Positions 1 through 9,305 of a DNA stretch of 29,809 bases are shown one piece after another. Where the stretch lies: contig CABUSL010000009.1 of NCBI GenBank assembly GCA_902494295.1, positions 1 to 29,809 of the forward strand, read 5' to 3'. The notes under the pieces were generated by a model. The model was given only the letters and a program-made list of their open reading frames with translations. It searched no databases and had not been told where the DNA came from. The DNA comes from an uncultured Collinsella sp. Lineage in GTDB: Bacteria; Actinomycetota; Coriobacteriia; Coriobacteriales; Coriobacteriaceae. The position numbers were made by a program, and so were the translations under genes. Positions within the stretch are counted from its first letter, which is position 1. Every line of letters begins with the position of its first letter.

Positions 1-172
1 CCATGCGAATGGCATCGGCCGGGCACGCCACGCCGCAGGCACCGCAGGCGATGCAGAGCTCGGCATTGTGCTCGGGCTTGCCGCGCATGTCCTTGTTGGT
101 GGGGAACGGCGCAAACGGGTACTTGACCGTCGCGTCGCCGGCCTTGGCGTTAACCTTCCAAAGCTTCAGCAT
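1..172 (-). CDS. hyfH: HyfH/HycF-like 4Fe-4S ferredoxin subunit of formate hydrogenlyase (partial, 5' part only)
   Basis: This is the start of a ferredoxin-like electron-transfer subunit; the gene continues beyond the left edge. About 57 residues are visible, beginning MLKLWKVNAKAGD and reaching the first cluster motif CIACGACGVACP, a classical CxxCxxCxxxCP 4Fe-4S binding site. The ATG at 170-172 lies one base after the hyfG stop (TAA at 174-176), so the two genes are tightly coupled. HycF/HyfH subunits normally have two such motifs and relay electrons to the hydrogenase small subunit. Position directly after the large subunit matches E. coli hyfG-hyfH. The family is clear, but the C-terminal half cannot be judged. 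Confidence 0.88.
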   Translation of the reverse strand, partial: MLKLWKVNAKAGDATVKYPFAPFPTNKDMRGKPEHNAELCIACGACGVACPADAIRM

Positions 173-173
173 A

Positions 174-1946
174 TTAGAGCGCCTCCTCATCGAGCGGAGC
201 GGCCATGGTGCCCTCGCCCGCGAGCGGCGACTTGTCGCGCCAGACGTTCTCGAACTGCTCCTTGTCGAGCACGTGGTCGCGCTTGGCGGCGACATCGGTC
301 ACCGTCACGCGGTCGGTGCAGGAATAGCACGGGTCGAGCGAGCCGACGATCAGCGCCGCATCGCCCACGGTGTTGCCGCGGAACATGTAGCGCAGGACCG
401 GCCAGTTACTGTACGTGGCGGCCTTGGCGCGCCAGCGGTAGCACTTCTGGTTATTGCCGAGCATGGCCCAGTGCACGTCCTCGCCGCGCGGCGCCTCGGT
501 GGCACCGATGGCGTACTTGTGCGGGGTGTACTCCCAATCCGTGGTGAGGATGGGGCCCGACGGGCAGTTCTCGAGCATGGTCTCGATCATATCGATCGAA
601 TCGTAGACCTCCTGGATGCGAACGGCGGTACGGCCGAAGGCATCGCAGGTGTCAGCCGTGGCGGCGTGCATCTTTTGAACGTCCGGATCGGCGTAGCCGT
701 CGAAGGGATGGTCGAAGCGCACATCGCGGGCATAGCCCGAGCCACGCATGAGCGGGCCGACCGGCGAGAAGTCGCGTGCGATCTTGCGGTCCAAGATGCC
801 GATGCCACTCGTACGCTCAATAAAGTTAGGCGTGGAGAGCAAGACGTCGACGAGCTCCTGAACCTCGGAGCGCAGCTGGTGGATGGTCGTGAGCGTGGAG
901 AGCTTCTGCTCGGCCAAAATGTCGCGACGCACGCCGCCGATCACGTTGAGGCCGTAGGTCTTGCGGTGACCGGAGAGCTTCTCGGCCAGGTCCATGGACT
1001 TCTCGCGGACGCGGAAGAACTGCTGGAAGCCCGAATCGAAGCCGGTGTAGTGCGATGCGAGGCCAATATTGAGCAGGTGTGAGTGCAGACGCTCGACCTC
1101 GAGCATGATGGCGCGGATGTACTGGGCGCGCGGCGGGACATGAATGCCCTGGGCGCGCTCGACGGCCTCGGCATAGGCCACCGAGTGGGCGCAGCCGCAG
1201 ATGCCGCAGATGCGGTCGGCGAGGAACGTCACGGCGTCATAGTTCAGGCGCGTCTCGGCGACCTTCTCCATGCCGCGGTGCACGTAGAACAGACGGTAGT
1301 CGGCATCGACGATCGTCTCGCCCTCAACGAACAGGCGGAAGTGGCCGGGCTCGTCGGAGGTGATGTGCAACGGTCCCATGGGGACGAGCGTGGTCTCCTT
1401 GCCCTTGGTGTCGGCCAAGAATTCGTAGTTTTCCATGTCGCTCGCGGGGGCGGGGCGGAAACGGTAATCCATCGAATCCTTGCGCAACGGGTACAGCCCG
1501 CTGGGCCAATCGTCGGGAAGCACCAGGCGACGGCGGTCGGGCAGACCCTCGGGAATCAGGCCGAACATATCGCGCAGCTCGCGCTCGCCCCACACGCAAG
1601 CGGGGACGAACGGCGTCACGGACGGGAACGTCATCTTGGCGGGGTCGACCTCGGCACGCACGGTAACCCAGCCGGGGTCCTCCCCCTCCATGGAGATGAC
1701 GTAGTACACGGCGTAACGGCCGCACAGGGAGCGCTCGTCGTTGCCGACAATCACGGGAATCCAGCCGTAGCGCTCGTAGTACAGGTAGTGGACGGCCTCG
1801 GGCAGACGGTCCAGCTTGACGGTGATCGTCAGCTGGTCCTCGCACTGCCACTCAACCTTCTCGATAGCGCCCGGCACTGCGGCGCGCAGGGCCTCGACGT
1901 GGCTTTCGCAACGACGAGCGTAGTCCTTCTTTTCAGGTTCTGCCAT
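174..1946 (-). CDS. hyfG: Formate hydrogenlyase [NiFe] hydrogenase large subunit (HyfG/HycE)
   Basis: This is the catalytic large subunit of a group 4 membrane-bound [NiFe] hydrogenase, reducing protons to H2 on the cytoplasmic side. It has 590 residues, against about 570 in E. coli HyfG/HycE. Roughly the first 165 residues are a NuoC-like 30-kDa domain (ERELRDMFGLIPEG, LYPLRKD). The rest is the NuoD/HycE-like domain. Both pairs of NiFe ligands are present: RICGICGCAH in the first half and DPCYSCTDR near the end. About 44 residues follow the second motif, so a maturation-cleaved tail as in HycE is likely; no HycI-type endopeptidase is in view. The ATG at 1944-1946 has an AGGTG Shine-Dalgarno and lies 4 bases after hyfF. 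Confidence 0.96.
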   Translation of the reverse strand: MAEPEKKDYARRCESHVEALRAAVPGAIEKVEWQCEDQLTITVKLDRLPEAVHYLYYERYGWIPVIVGNDERSLCGRYAVYYVISMEGEDPGWVTVRAEVDPAKMTFPSVTPFVPACVWGERELRDMFGLIPEGLPDRRRLVLPDDWPSGLYPLRKDSMDYRFRPAPASDMENYEFLADTKGKETTLVPMGPLHITSDEPGHFRLFVEGETIVDADYRLFYVHRGMEKVAETRLNYDAVTFLADRICGICGCAHSVAYAEAVERAQGIHVPPRAQYIRAIMLEVERLHSHLLNIGLASHYTGFDSGFQQFFRVREKSMDLAEKLSGHRKTYGLNVIGGVRRDILAEQKLSTLTTIHQLRSEVQELVDVLLSTPNFIERTSGIGILDRKIARDFSPVGPLMRGSGYARDVRFDHPFDGYADPDVQKMHAATADTCDAFGRTAVRIQEVYDSIDMIETMLENCPSGPILTTDWEYTPHKYAIGATEAPRGEDVHWAMLGNNQKCYRWRAKAATYSNWPVLRYMFRGNTVGDAALIVGSLDPCYSCTDRVTVTDVAAKRDHVLDKEQFENVWRDKSPLAGEGTMAAPLDEEAL

Positions 1947-1950
1947 GGTG

Positions 1951-3516
1951 CTAATTCACCTCGCTTGTCTTGGTCTGGGAACTGAACACCATGCGGTAGA
2001 GAGGAGCCTCGTGGAGCTCTTCGACGCTCTGGTTCAAAACGACGGACGTTGCATCCTCGACGCCGCTCGTGATGGCGACCGGGGTGGCGATACCGAACCA
2101 CATGACCACGATCGCGAGGGCGATCTCGGGGATGATCATGAGGGCGGGCACCTCGTGGCGCTTCATGCCCTCGGGCGCCTTGCCGAAGATGGACTTGAGC
2201 GCGATGCCGGTAAGGGCAAAGTACACGCCGGTGAGGCCAATGGCCACGAGCACGACCACCCAGATGGGACCGGACTGGACGCCGGCCACGAAGGTGAGGA
2301 ACTCGGAGATGAACAGGGCGAACGGCGGGAAGGCGGCGAGCGCGAGCAGGGCGATGATGGTGAGCGCTGCCGTGACGGGAGCGATCTCGACGACGCCCTT
2401 GATCTTGTTCAGGTCGCGGGTGTGGTAGATGTGCTGGATGTTAGCGGCCGTGCAGAAGGCGAGCGCCTTCGTGAAACCGTGGAAGATGCAGTGCAGCAGG
2501 CAGGCGGCGATACCGAGCGGACCACCGATACCCAGGCACAGCGCGACCACGCCGACGTTGTCGACGGAGGAGTACGCGAAGCGGCGCTTGATATCGTCCT
2601 GCTTAAAGATGCACAGGGCGGCCACCAGGATGGACAGCGTGCCCAGGATGAGCAGGAGCGTACGCGGATAGGTGTCGCCCACCGTGATGATGGACAGGGA
2701 GTAGAAGCGGATGATCACCAGCATGGCACACTTGAGCAGCACGCCCGAGAGCAGCGCGGAGACCGGGCTCGGAGCCTGGGAGTGCGCGTCGGGCAGCCAA
2801 GTGTGCATGGGGAACAGGCCCGCCTTGGTGCCGAAGCCGATGACGATGAACGCGAACGCGAGGCGCACGAGCATCGGGTCGAACTGGTCGGCGTAGGGCA
2901 TGATGGAGGTGAGGAAGGCTGCCTCATGCGCGTTGGGCATGATATCGGCGGCGTTCGCGTAGATGAGCAGCGTACCGAACAGGCCGAAGGCCACACCGGC
3001 GGTGCAGACCATCGCGTACTTCCAAGACGCCTCGAGCGCCTGCTTGTTCTTGTAGATGCCCACGAGGAACACGGTCGACAACGTGGTGGCCTCGACCGCC
3101 GCCCAGGTGAGGATGATGTTGTTGGACAGGCAGGCGAGCAGCATCGTGAAAACGAACAGGCTAAACAGCGCGTAGTACTGCTTGGTGCGCTCGGCCGGCA
3201 TGGTCTTCTCCTCGATATCGATCTTGATATAGGAGATGGAGTACACGCCGGTGATGAACCCGATGATGCCTACCAGAAGGACGAAGATCGACGAGAGCGA
3301 ATCGAGATGGAGCCACAGGCCCAAAGCGTCGATATTCTGCCCGCTCGAGAGCATGGTTCCCGCGGTGACGACCGAAAGGACGAGGGTCGCCGCGACGGAG
3401 ATGGTGTTGAGCCCCGCAAAGACGCTGTAGGACGTCGTCTTGGGGAGCGCAGCCATAATCAGGGAGAACACGAGGGGACAAGCGAGCAGGGCGACCGTCA
3501 GCATTGAAACATCCAT
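1951..3516 (-). CDS. hyfF: Hydrogenase-4 membrane subunit HyfF (NuoL/M/N-like antiporter homologue)
   Basis: A 521-residue polytopic membrane protein of the proton-conducting membrane transporter family (Complex I NuoL/M/N type). Hydrophobic helices fill its length. Typical motifs are visible, including AFIVIGFGTKAGLFPMHTWL followed by PDAHSQAPSPVSALLSG, and FKQDDIKRRFAYSSVDNVG. In Hyf this is one of three antiporter-like subunits (B, D, F) thought to couple H2 evolution to ion translocation. E. coli HyfF has about 526 residues, which matches. The ATG at 3514-3516 is preceded by AAGGGG and lies 3 bases after hyfE; hyfG follows after 4 bases. The paralogue assignment to F rests on order and length. 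Confidence 0.93.
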   Translation of the reverse strand: MDVSMLTVALLACPLVFSLIMAALPKTTSYSVFAGLNTISVAATLVLSVVTAGTMLSSGQNIDALGLWLHLDSLSSIFVLLVGIIGFITGVYSISYIKIDIEEKTMPAERTKQYYALFSLFVFTMLLACLSNNIILTWAAVEATTLSTVFLVGIYKNKQALEASWKYAMVCTAGVAFGLFGTLLIYANAADIMPNAHEAAFLTSIMPYADQFDPMLVRLAFAFIVIGFGTKAGLFPMHTWLPDAHSQAPSPVSALLSGVLLKCAMLVIIRFYSLSIITVGDTYPRTLLLILGTLSILVAALCIFKQDDIKRRFAYSSVDNVGVVALCLGIGGPLGIAACLLHCIFHGFTKALAFCTAANIQHIYHTRDLNKIKGVVEIAPVTAALTIIALLALAAFPPFALFISEFLTFVAGVQSGPIWVVVLVAIGLTGVYFALTGIALKSIFGKAPEGMKRHEVPALMIIPEIALAIVVMWFGIATPVAITSGVEDATSVVLNQSVEELHEAPLYRMVFSSQTKTSEVN

Positions 3517-3519
3517 GGC

Positions 3520-4173
3520 CTACCCCTTCAATTCGGTCAGGTCGTGGGAGTCGAGCGACTTGGTGTCGTTCCAGATCCTCACGACGACGGCGGACATGAT
3601 GATGACGGCGAAAATGGCGTCGGTGGCGATGCCGATCTCGATGATCTCGGGGGCCGTGGGCGCGAGCAGGGCGAGCGTCACGTGGCTACCGTTCTCCATA
3701 AGGCAGTACCCGAAGATTTGCTTGAGGATGTTGCGCTGGGAGATGATGCACGTGAGGCCGACGAAGAAGTGCGCGAAGCTGATGGCGAGGGCCGGAGTAG
3801 CCACCTCAGCGGTGGGCAGGCTCAGGCGCGTGACCACCGCGAAGCAGATGGCCACCTCCAGACCGGTGAGGATGATGGTCCAGGCCGGCTTGATGGAGGA
3901 GGTCAGCGTGCTATCGGCAGGCGAACCCATCTTTTTGTAGGCACGGTTGAGAATGAACGGAACGAGGATCACCTTGGTGACGAAGGCCGACGCGGCCCAC
4001 ATGAGAAGCTCGGTGGCACCGGTGGTGAGGCCCAGGGTGAGCAGCACGCCCACCAGGACAACCGACTGGATCGCGTACCACTTAATGGCGGACGGGATGG
4101 TCTTCGAGACGACCACCATGGTGGAGGTCACGATCAGAAGACCGCCCAGGATATTGACTAACGAATAACCCAT
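3520..4173 (-). CDS. hyfE: Hydrogenase-4 membrane subunit HyfE (NuoK/MrpC-related)
   Basis: A 217-residue hydrophobic protein, very close to the length of E. coli HyfE. It has about six to seven predicted membrane helices, for example LLIVTSTMVVVSKTIPSAIK near the start and ATDAIFAVIIMSAVVVRIW near the end. HyfE is a Hyf-specific subunit absent from the simpler Hyc complex, so its presence marks this as an FHL-2 (hydrogenase-4) type system. The ATG at 4171-4173 has a strong AGGAGG site six bases upstream. The gene lies between hyfD (10 bases upstream) and hyfF (3 bases downstream). Confidence 0.9.
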   Translation of the reverse strand: MGYSLVNILGGLLIVTSTMVVVSKTIPSAIKWYAIQSVVLVGVLLTLGLTTGATELLMWAASAFVTKVILVPFILNRAYKKMGSPADSTLTSSIKPAWTIILTGLEVAICFAVVTRLSLPTAEVATPALAISFAHFFVGLTCIISQRNILKQIFGYCLMENGSHVTLALLAPTAPEIIEIGIATDAIFAVIIMSAVVVRIWNDTKSLDSHDLTELKG

Positions 4174-4183
4174 GTCCTACCTC

Positions 4184-5641
4184 CTAACCCATCCAACTAG
4201 AGGACAGAGGACCGGCGACGACGACCATGATCATGAGGACGACGAACACGAACGCCATGGCGCGCGGAAGGGGCTGGCCGGCGGCCACGGTCTCGCTCGG
4301 CTCACCGGGCAGGACCTTACCCATCCAACGCAGGAACCATGCGAAGGTGGCGACGGTCTCGACGACCATGACGCACACGAGGACGAAGATGACCGTGTTG
4401 GAAGCACCAACCGCGAAGCCACCGGAAATAATCTGGAACTTGGAGAAGAACGTGCTCATGGGGGGCACGCCGGCGATAGCGGTCGCGGCGACCGCGAAGC
4501 CCACGCCCGTGACCGGGTACTTCTTCATGAGGCCCTGGATCTTGGGCAACATACGGGTTCCCAGCGTGAAGCTGAGGGAGCCGGCGATGAGGAAGAACAG
4601 GGTCTTGGTGAACGCGTGGTTGAAGATGTGCTCGACGGCGCCGTTGAACGCCATCTGGCTTCCGAACACGGAGAGGCCCAGGCCGAAGAACACGTAGGCG
4701 AGCTGCGCGATCGTCGAGAAGGCGAGCAGGCGCTTCATATCCTTCTGGGGCAGGTACATGAGGAAGCCGAAGAGCATGGTCACGACGGCGTCGATGATGG
4801 CGACCCAACCGACGATCTCGGGGATATCGCCGGCACTCGCAAGAGCGCGGGCGAACACGCACACGCCGACCTTCACCATGGACGCGCCATGGAGGTAGGC
4901 GGAAACGGGCGTGGGGGCCTCCATTGCGGAGGGCAGCCACATGTAGAGCGGGAACTGGGCGGACTTGGCCCAAGCGGCGAACAGGATGAGCAGCAGCACG
5001 ACGGTCTTCATACCGGAATCGAGCTGGGAGATCGCGCTCAGCGCGAACGTGCCGGTTCCGGCGAACAGGAAGGCCGCGCCGATGTAGAGTCCCAGAGCGC
5101 CGATATGGGTGATGATGAGCGCCTTCATACCGGCCTTCTTGGCCGTGGGCGTCATGTAGTAGCTGATGAGGCCCCAGGAGCACACGCCGGTGATCTCGAA
5201 GAAAACGAGCTGGCCGACGATGGTGGAGCTGTAGGCGAGACCGGCCATGGCGCCGATGAACGTGGAGAAGTACACGTAGAAGCGGCGACGGGGCGCGTCG
5301 GGATGCTCCTTGTTCTTATCGCTCATGTACGGGAACGAATAGATGACGACGAGCAGGCCGATAGCGACGAACGCGGGTGCGAGCAGCGTGCTCATCCGGT
5401 CGAATATGAAGCCCATGACCAAGGTCTGGCCCATACTCGCCCAGGTTACATCGACCGCGTTCATGCCGTTTCCGGCAAACGTCGCGGCCAAGCCAACGGA
5501 AGCGACCGTGGCGATGCCGCCGGCAAAGGCGCAGATCCATTTAGCGTAGGGACGCGGCAGCATGACGATGAGCAGGGAGCCCAGCATGGGGACGGCGATC
5601 GCCACCATGGCAAAGAGGGACAAGCTCGATTCGATTGACAT
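4184..5641 (-). CDS. hyfD: Hydrogenase-4 membrane subunit HyfD (NuoL/M/N-like)
   Basis: A 485-residue polytopic membrane protein of the Complex I antiporter-like family; E. coli HyfD has about 479 residues. Recognisable signatures are WAKSAQFPLYMWLPSAMEAP followed by TPVSAYLHGASMVK, and LPQKDMKRLLAFSTIAQLAY. Together with HyfE and HyfF it forms the extra membrane arm that separates Hyf from Hyc complexes. The start ATG at 5639-5641 is preceded by AGGGAG and lies 16 bases after the hyfC stop. The choice between D and F among the paralogues follows from gene order and length. Confidence 0.93.
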   Translation of the reverse strand: MSIESSLSLFAMVAIAVPMLGSLLIVMLPRPYAKWICAFAGGIATVASVGLAATFAGNGMNAVDVTWASMGQTLVMGFIFDRMSTLLAPAFVAIGLLVVIYSFPYMSDKNKEHPDAPRRRFYVYFSTFIGAMAGLAYSSTIVGQLVFFEITGVCSWGLISYYMTPTAKKAGMKALIITHIGALGLYIGAAFLFAGTGTFALSAISQLDSGMKTVVLLLILFAAWAKSAQFPLYMWLPSAMEAPTPVSAYLHGASMVKVGVCVFARALASAGDIPEIVGWVAIIDAVVTMLFGFLMYLPQKDMKRLLAFSTIAQLAYVFFGLGLSVFGSQMAFNGAVEHIFNHAFTKTLFFLIAGSLSFTLGTRMLPKIQGLMKKYPVTGVGFAVAATAIAGVPPMSTFFSKFQIISGGFAVGASNTVIFVLVCVMVVETVATFAWFLRWMGKVLPGEPSETVAAGQPLPRAMAFVFVVLMIMVVVAGPLSSSWMG

Positions 5642-5657
5642 AGTTTCTCCCTTCTCC

Positions 5658-6581
5658 CTACACGCCTACGACGACGAAGACGAACGCGAGGACCGCGATG
5701 CCGACGACGGCCCAGGTCTGGTTACCGAGCACCTTGAAGCGCGAACGGGAAACGGAGTTCTCGAGCACGCCGCAGACAACGAAATCGACCAGGCACTTGA
5801 CAAGGAAGACGACGGCGCCCACGAGAGCGGTGACGCCGATGGTCGCGGGCTCTCCCCAGGGGATGAAGATGGAGGTGAACCAAGCGACGACCACGACCTG
5901 CTTCATGCCCATGGCGAGCTTCATCATGGCCAGGGACGGGCCGGAGAGCTCGGCGAGAGGGCCCTCCTGGAGCTCCTGCTCGGCTTCGGCCTGATCGAAC
6001 GGAAGCTTGCCGAGCTCCATGTAACAGGCGGCCGCGAAGGCGACGCCAGCGAGGATAACGGCGACGACGCTCGAGACGTTGCCCGTAACGATGTGCTGGC
6101 CCATGGTCGCAATGTCCGTGGAGCCGCACACGATGGCGACGGTGAACAGCGCGATGAGCATGGACGGCTCGATGAGCACGCTCATGAGCAGCTCGCGGAT
6201 ACCGCCGAAGCCCGCGTAGGCGTTGGAGGAATCCACGCCGGACAGTGCGAAGAAGAAGCGGGACAGCGCGAGCGCGTACATGATGGTGATGGCGTCACCA
6301 AAGACGGGCATGGGGCTCTCGAGCGTGAACATGGGCAGACCCATGGCGAGCATGAACGACACCGCGAGGAACAGCGGCGGCATGATGCGCAGCACGAAGC
6401 TCGAGTCGGAACTCACGGACTCGGGACGCGCCATGAGCTTCGCGAGGTCCCGGTAATCCTGAAGGATGGACGGACCGCGGCGATTGTGCATCTTCGCGCG
6501 AATCACACGGGCGAGGCCGGAGAAGAAGGGCGCGACCAGCATGACCACGAGGCCCTGCGCTATCGCAAGAACGATGTTCAT
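5658..6581 (-). CDS. hyfC: Hydrogenase membrane anchor HyfC/HycD (NuoH-like)
   Basis: A 307-residue integral membrane protein of the NuoH/HycD family that anchors the hydrogenase arm and lies at the quinone-site-equivalent interface. The cytoplasmic loop RRGPSILQDYRDLAKLM near residue 35 and ELPFDQAEAEQELQEG-like sequence (seen as GKLPFDQAEAEQELQEGPLA) are diagnostic of NuoH/HycD proteins. E. coli HycD has 307 residues. I chose the ATG at 6579-6581 because GGAGAGGA precedes it. The frame stays open further upstream to 6932, but that stretch lies inside hyfB and reads as arginine-rich shadow sequence. Confidence 0.94.
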   Translation of the reverse strand: MNIVLAIAQGLVVMLVAPFFSGLARVIRAKMHNRRGPSILQDYRDLAKLMARPESVSSDSSFVLRIMPPLFLAVSFMLAMGLPMFTLESPMPVFGDAITIMYALALSRFFFALSGVDSSNAYAGFGGIRELLMSVLIEPSMLIALFTVAIVCGSTDIATMGQHIVTGNVSSVVAVILAGVAFAAACYMELGKLPFDQAEAEQELQEGPLAELSGPSLAMMKLAMGMKQVVVVAWFTSIFIPWGEPATIGVTALVGAVVFLVKCLVDFVVCGVLENSVSRSRFKVLGNQTWAVVGIAVLAFVFVVVGV

Positions 6582-6598
6582 AATATCCTCTCCCCTCT

Positions 6599-8617
6599 CT
6601 AGACCATGACCACGGCGAGCACGAGGAAAACCACGAGCGCCGCGACGATGTAGCAGATGTATACGGAGTAGTTGCCGCCCTCGATCTTGGAGGCGAGGCC
6701 GGCCAGCTTGTCGGCACCCTCGCTCGGTGCATCGACCAGGAAACGGTCGGGCAGGGGCTCGACGCCCTGGGCGACACCGGTGAGCTTCTGGAACACGTGC
6801 GCGATGGACCAGCAGATCTTGGTGCATACCTCGCGCAGGGTGTAGAGCGGGCCCATGAAGAGCTCGACGTCGGACGCGAAGCTCGTGGCGACGACGGGCA
6901 TGTGCTCGTTGGGCTCGTAGCCGCACGCCCAAGGGTCGGTCTTCTTAGCGGGGGCCTTGGTGCCGAGGCAGAACCTCAACACGAACGCGAGGCCGGTGAG
7001 GACCACGAGCGCGATGGCGATCGCGGGGGTGGAGGTGGCGGCACCGGAAATCTCGTTCACCAGAGACACGCCCGAGGTGGCCGTGACGGCGGAGCCGGCA
7101 AGCACGCTCTGGGCGACGTCGCCCAGAACCGGGGCGATGACGGGAGAGCCGATTCCCAGCACCACGCAGATGGCCGCGAGGAGCATCTGCGAGAACAACA
7201 TCGGAGCCGGGGACTCCTTGGCGTTCGCAGCCTCCTGGGAACGCGGGCTGCTCGCGAACGAGACGCCGTAGGCCTTCACGAAGCACGTAACGGCCAGGGC
7301 ACCGGTGATGGCGAGCGCGGCCGCGGAGGCGACGGCGAACACCATGACGACCGGGTCGGAGAGCGTCGAGATGTTGAACAGGGACTGGTAGGTGAACCAC
7401 TCGGAAACGAAGCCGTTGAGCGGCGGGATGGCCGAGATGGCAAGAGCGCCGATGAGGAAGCAGACGGCCGTGACCGGCATGCGGCGGAACAGACCGCCCA
7501 TCTTCTCCATGTTGCGCGTACCCGTGGCATAGAGCAGGGAGCCCGCGCCGAGGAACAGCTCGCCCTTGAACATGGCGTGGTTGAGCGTGTGGTAGAGGGC
7601 GGCCATGAGCGCGATCGTCGCGATGACGTCGTTGCCCAGGGCGTGCGCCGTCATGGACGCGCCGACACCGAGCAAGATGATGCCAATGTTCTCGACGGAG
7701 TGATAGGCCAGCAGGCGCTTGATGTCGTGCTCGTGGAGGGCGTAGACGACGCCCAGGACCGAGGAGATGGATCCAAAGACCAGGACCATGAGGCCCCACC
7801 AGAGCTGGACGCCCGAACCCGCGAGTAGGTCGAGACCGACCTTGAGGATTCCCAGGATGCCGATCTTGATCATGCCGCCGGACATGAGGGCGGACACGTT
7901 GGACGGCGCCTCGGGGTGCGCCTGGGGCAGCCAAGAGTGCAGCGGGATGATACCGGCCTTTGCGCCAAATCCGAAGAACGCGAGGACGAAGCACACGGAG
8001 GAGATGGCGGGTCCAAAGTCATGCGTACGGAAATCACTGAAGCTGAAGGAACCGCCCACGCCGTTGGTCATGAGCAGGAAGCTCGCCATGATGAGGACGA
8101 AGCCCACGTGCGCGATGACGAAGTAGAGCCAACCGCCCTTGATGGAGTTCTTGTTTTCCTCAATGACGACAAGGAAGTAGCTCGTGAGGGACATGAGCTC
8201 AAAGGCGACCAGGAACCAGAACACGTTGTCGGCGGTGATGACGAGCATCATCGAGGCGACGAAGGTGTTCATGAAGAAGCCGGCGCGCCCGACCTTGCCC
8301 GGGTACTCGTCGAAGTAGGACAGACCGTAGATGAAGCCCGCAAAGGCGAGGATCGAGATGAGGACCACGATCAGGCCCGCAAGGCCGTTAAGCAAGAGCT
8401 CGAGACGGGCGAACGGAAAGAAGAAGACCGTGTTGAGGGACGAAACGTCGCCAAGCACGGCCTCGAGGCCCGCGATGAACGACAGCACGGCCGCGACGGC
8501 GCCGATTAGGCAGCCGGCGGTCTTGGCGGCGTTATCGGCCTTGATCAGCAGAACCGAGGCGAGCGCACCGATGCACGAGACGGCAAGCGATGCGATAAAC
8601 AGCGTCATGCTATCCAT
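6599..8617 (-). CDS. hyfB: Hydrogenase-4 membrane subunit HyfB (NuoL/HycC-like)
   Basis: The largest membrane subunit, 672 residues, the same length as E. coli HyfB. It has many transmembrane helices and the antiporter-like signatures GFGAKAGIIPLHSWLPQAHP and EAPSNVSALMSGGMIKIG, followed by HEHDIKRLLAYHSVENIGII. It would contribute to ion translocation and hold the HyfC/HyfG arm in the membrane. The ATG at 8615-8617 overlaps the last codons of hyfA by 8 bases, so translational coupling is likely. A 17-base gap separates it from hyfC. Confidence 0.95.
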   Translation of the reverse strand: MDSMTLFIASLAVSCIGALASVLLIKADNAAKTAGCLIGAVAAVLSFIAGLEAVLGDVSSLNTVFFFPFARLELLLNGLAGLIVVLISILAFAGFIYGLSYFDEYPGKVGRAGFFMNTFVASMMLVITADNVFWFLVAFELMSLTSYFLVVIEENKNSIKGGWLYFVIAHVGFVLIMASFLLMTNGVGGSFSFSDFRTHDFGPAISSVCFVLAFFGFGAKAGIIPLHSWLPQAHPEAPSNVSALMSGGMIKIGILGILKVGLDLLAGSGVQLWWGLMVLVFGSISSVLGVVYALHEHDIKRLLAYHSVENIGIILLGVGASMTAHALGNDVIATIALMAALYHTLNHAMFKGELFLGAGSLLYATGTRNMEKMGGLFRRMPVTAVCFLIGALAISAIPPLNGFVSEWFTYQSLFNISTLSDPVVMVFAVASAAALAITGALAVTCFVKAYGVSFASSPRSQEAANAKESPAPMLFSQMLLAAICVVLGIGSPVIAPVLGDVAQSVLAGSAVTATSGVSLVNEISGAATSTPAIAIALVVLTGLAFVLRFCLGTKAPAKKTDPWACGYEPNEHMPVVATSFASDVELFMGPLYTLREVCTKICWSIAHVFQKLTGVAQGVEPLPDRFLVDAPSEGADKLAGLASKIEGGNYSVYICYIVAALVVFLVLAVVMV

Positions 8618-9227
8618 TGTTTACGCTCCCTTCTGCTTTCTCGGACAGGCCCTGGGCCACAGCGGTAACGTCGACGACCGGACCGTTTTCGATCGAGCGC
8701 AGGCGCTTGGCCTCGTCGAGCTCGCGATCGGCCGCGCCACCCATGACGGTCAGCGCCTTGGTAGGGCACGCCGCCACACAATGCGGGCCGTCCGGATCGA
8801 ATGCGCACAGGTCGCACTTGACAGCGCAGGTGTACTGGCCGGGAGCCCACGTAAGCAGGCTGCTCAGGGACTTAGGATACGAAGGCGTCGGGTCGCACAT
8901 GCCTGCGACACCGGCGATAGACGTGCCATCGGGATGGATGGCTCCGAAGGGGCACGCGATGGCGCACAGCCTGCACCCGATGCACTCCTGCTCCTTGACG
9001 TGGATGCGATCGCCATCGTGCTCGATGGCATTCACCGGGCAGACCTCGGCGCAGGGGGCACCCTCGCAATGGTGGCAGGCAAGGGCGGCCGAAATACCGC
9101 CGGTCTTCACGAGCGCCAGGCGCGGCGTATCCTGAAGACCCTGCATCCGGTGGGCGTCGGCACAGGCGGACTGGCATGTTCCGCAGCCGATGCACCTCTC
9201 CGGGTTGATGTCGATGAAGCGGTTCAT
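8610..9227 (-). CDS. hyfA: Formate hydrogenlyase ferredoxin-like subunit HyfA (HycB family, four 4Fe-4S motifs)
   Basis: A 205-residue electron-transfer protein, the length of E. coli HyfA. It carries cysteine groups of four 4Fe-4S clusters: CIGCGTCQSAC near residue 12, CHHCEGAPCAEVCP near 52, CIGCRLCAIACP near 82, and CDLCAFDPDGPHCVAACP in the last third. It should pass electrons from the formate dehydrogenase to the hydrogenase module. I chose the ATG at 9225-9227; an in-frame GTG two codons earlier has no room for a Shine-Dalgarno, while AGGAA sits about 8 bases before the ATG. A strong hairpin (9250-9284) separates it from fdhF upstream. Confidence 0.93.
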   Translation of the reverse strand: MNRFIDINPERCIGCGTCQSACADAHRMQGLQDTPRLALVKTGGISAALACHHCEGAPCAEVCPVNAIEHDGDRIHVKEQECIGCRLCAIACPFGAIHPDGTSIAGVAGMCDPTPSYPKSLSSLLTWAPGQYTCAVKCDLCAFDPDGPHCVAACPTKALTVMGGAADRELDEAKRLRSIENGPVVDVTAVAQGLSEKAEGSVNNG

Positions 9228-9249
9228 CCCCACTTCCTTTCAAAATAAC

Positions 9250-9284
9250 GGGCCGGGCTCCCGAACGTACGGGACGCCCGGCCC
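9250..9284 (-). terminator. Strong hairpin between fdhF and hyfA (partial terminator or processing site)
   Basis: A perfect 9-bp stem (arms 9250-9258 and 9276-9284) encloses a second 5-bp stem (TCCCG/CGGGA). On the minus strand it is followed by GTTATTTTG, a weak U-rich run. It begins 21 bases after the fdhF stop, inside the operon. It could lower transcription of the membrane genes relative to hydN-fdhF, or protect an upstream mRNA 3' end. The structure is seen directly; its effect is inferred. Confidence 0.65.
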
Positions 9285-9305
9285 AAAAAGCCAACGAGAA
9301 CGGGA

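Noticed and set aside
1945..5638. Long plus-strand open frames (1945-3507 and 4172-5638)
   Set aside because: They are antisense to hyfF and hyfD; the products are rich in Asp, Glu, Gly, His and Arg, as expected for the complement of hydrophobic membrane-protein codons.
6582..6932. N-terminal extension of hyfC up to 6932
   Set aside because: It lies within hyfB in another frame, reads as arginine-rich sequence, and a good start with Shine-Dalgarno exists at 6581.
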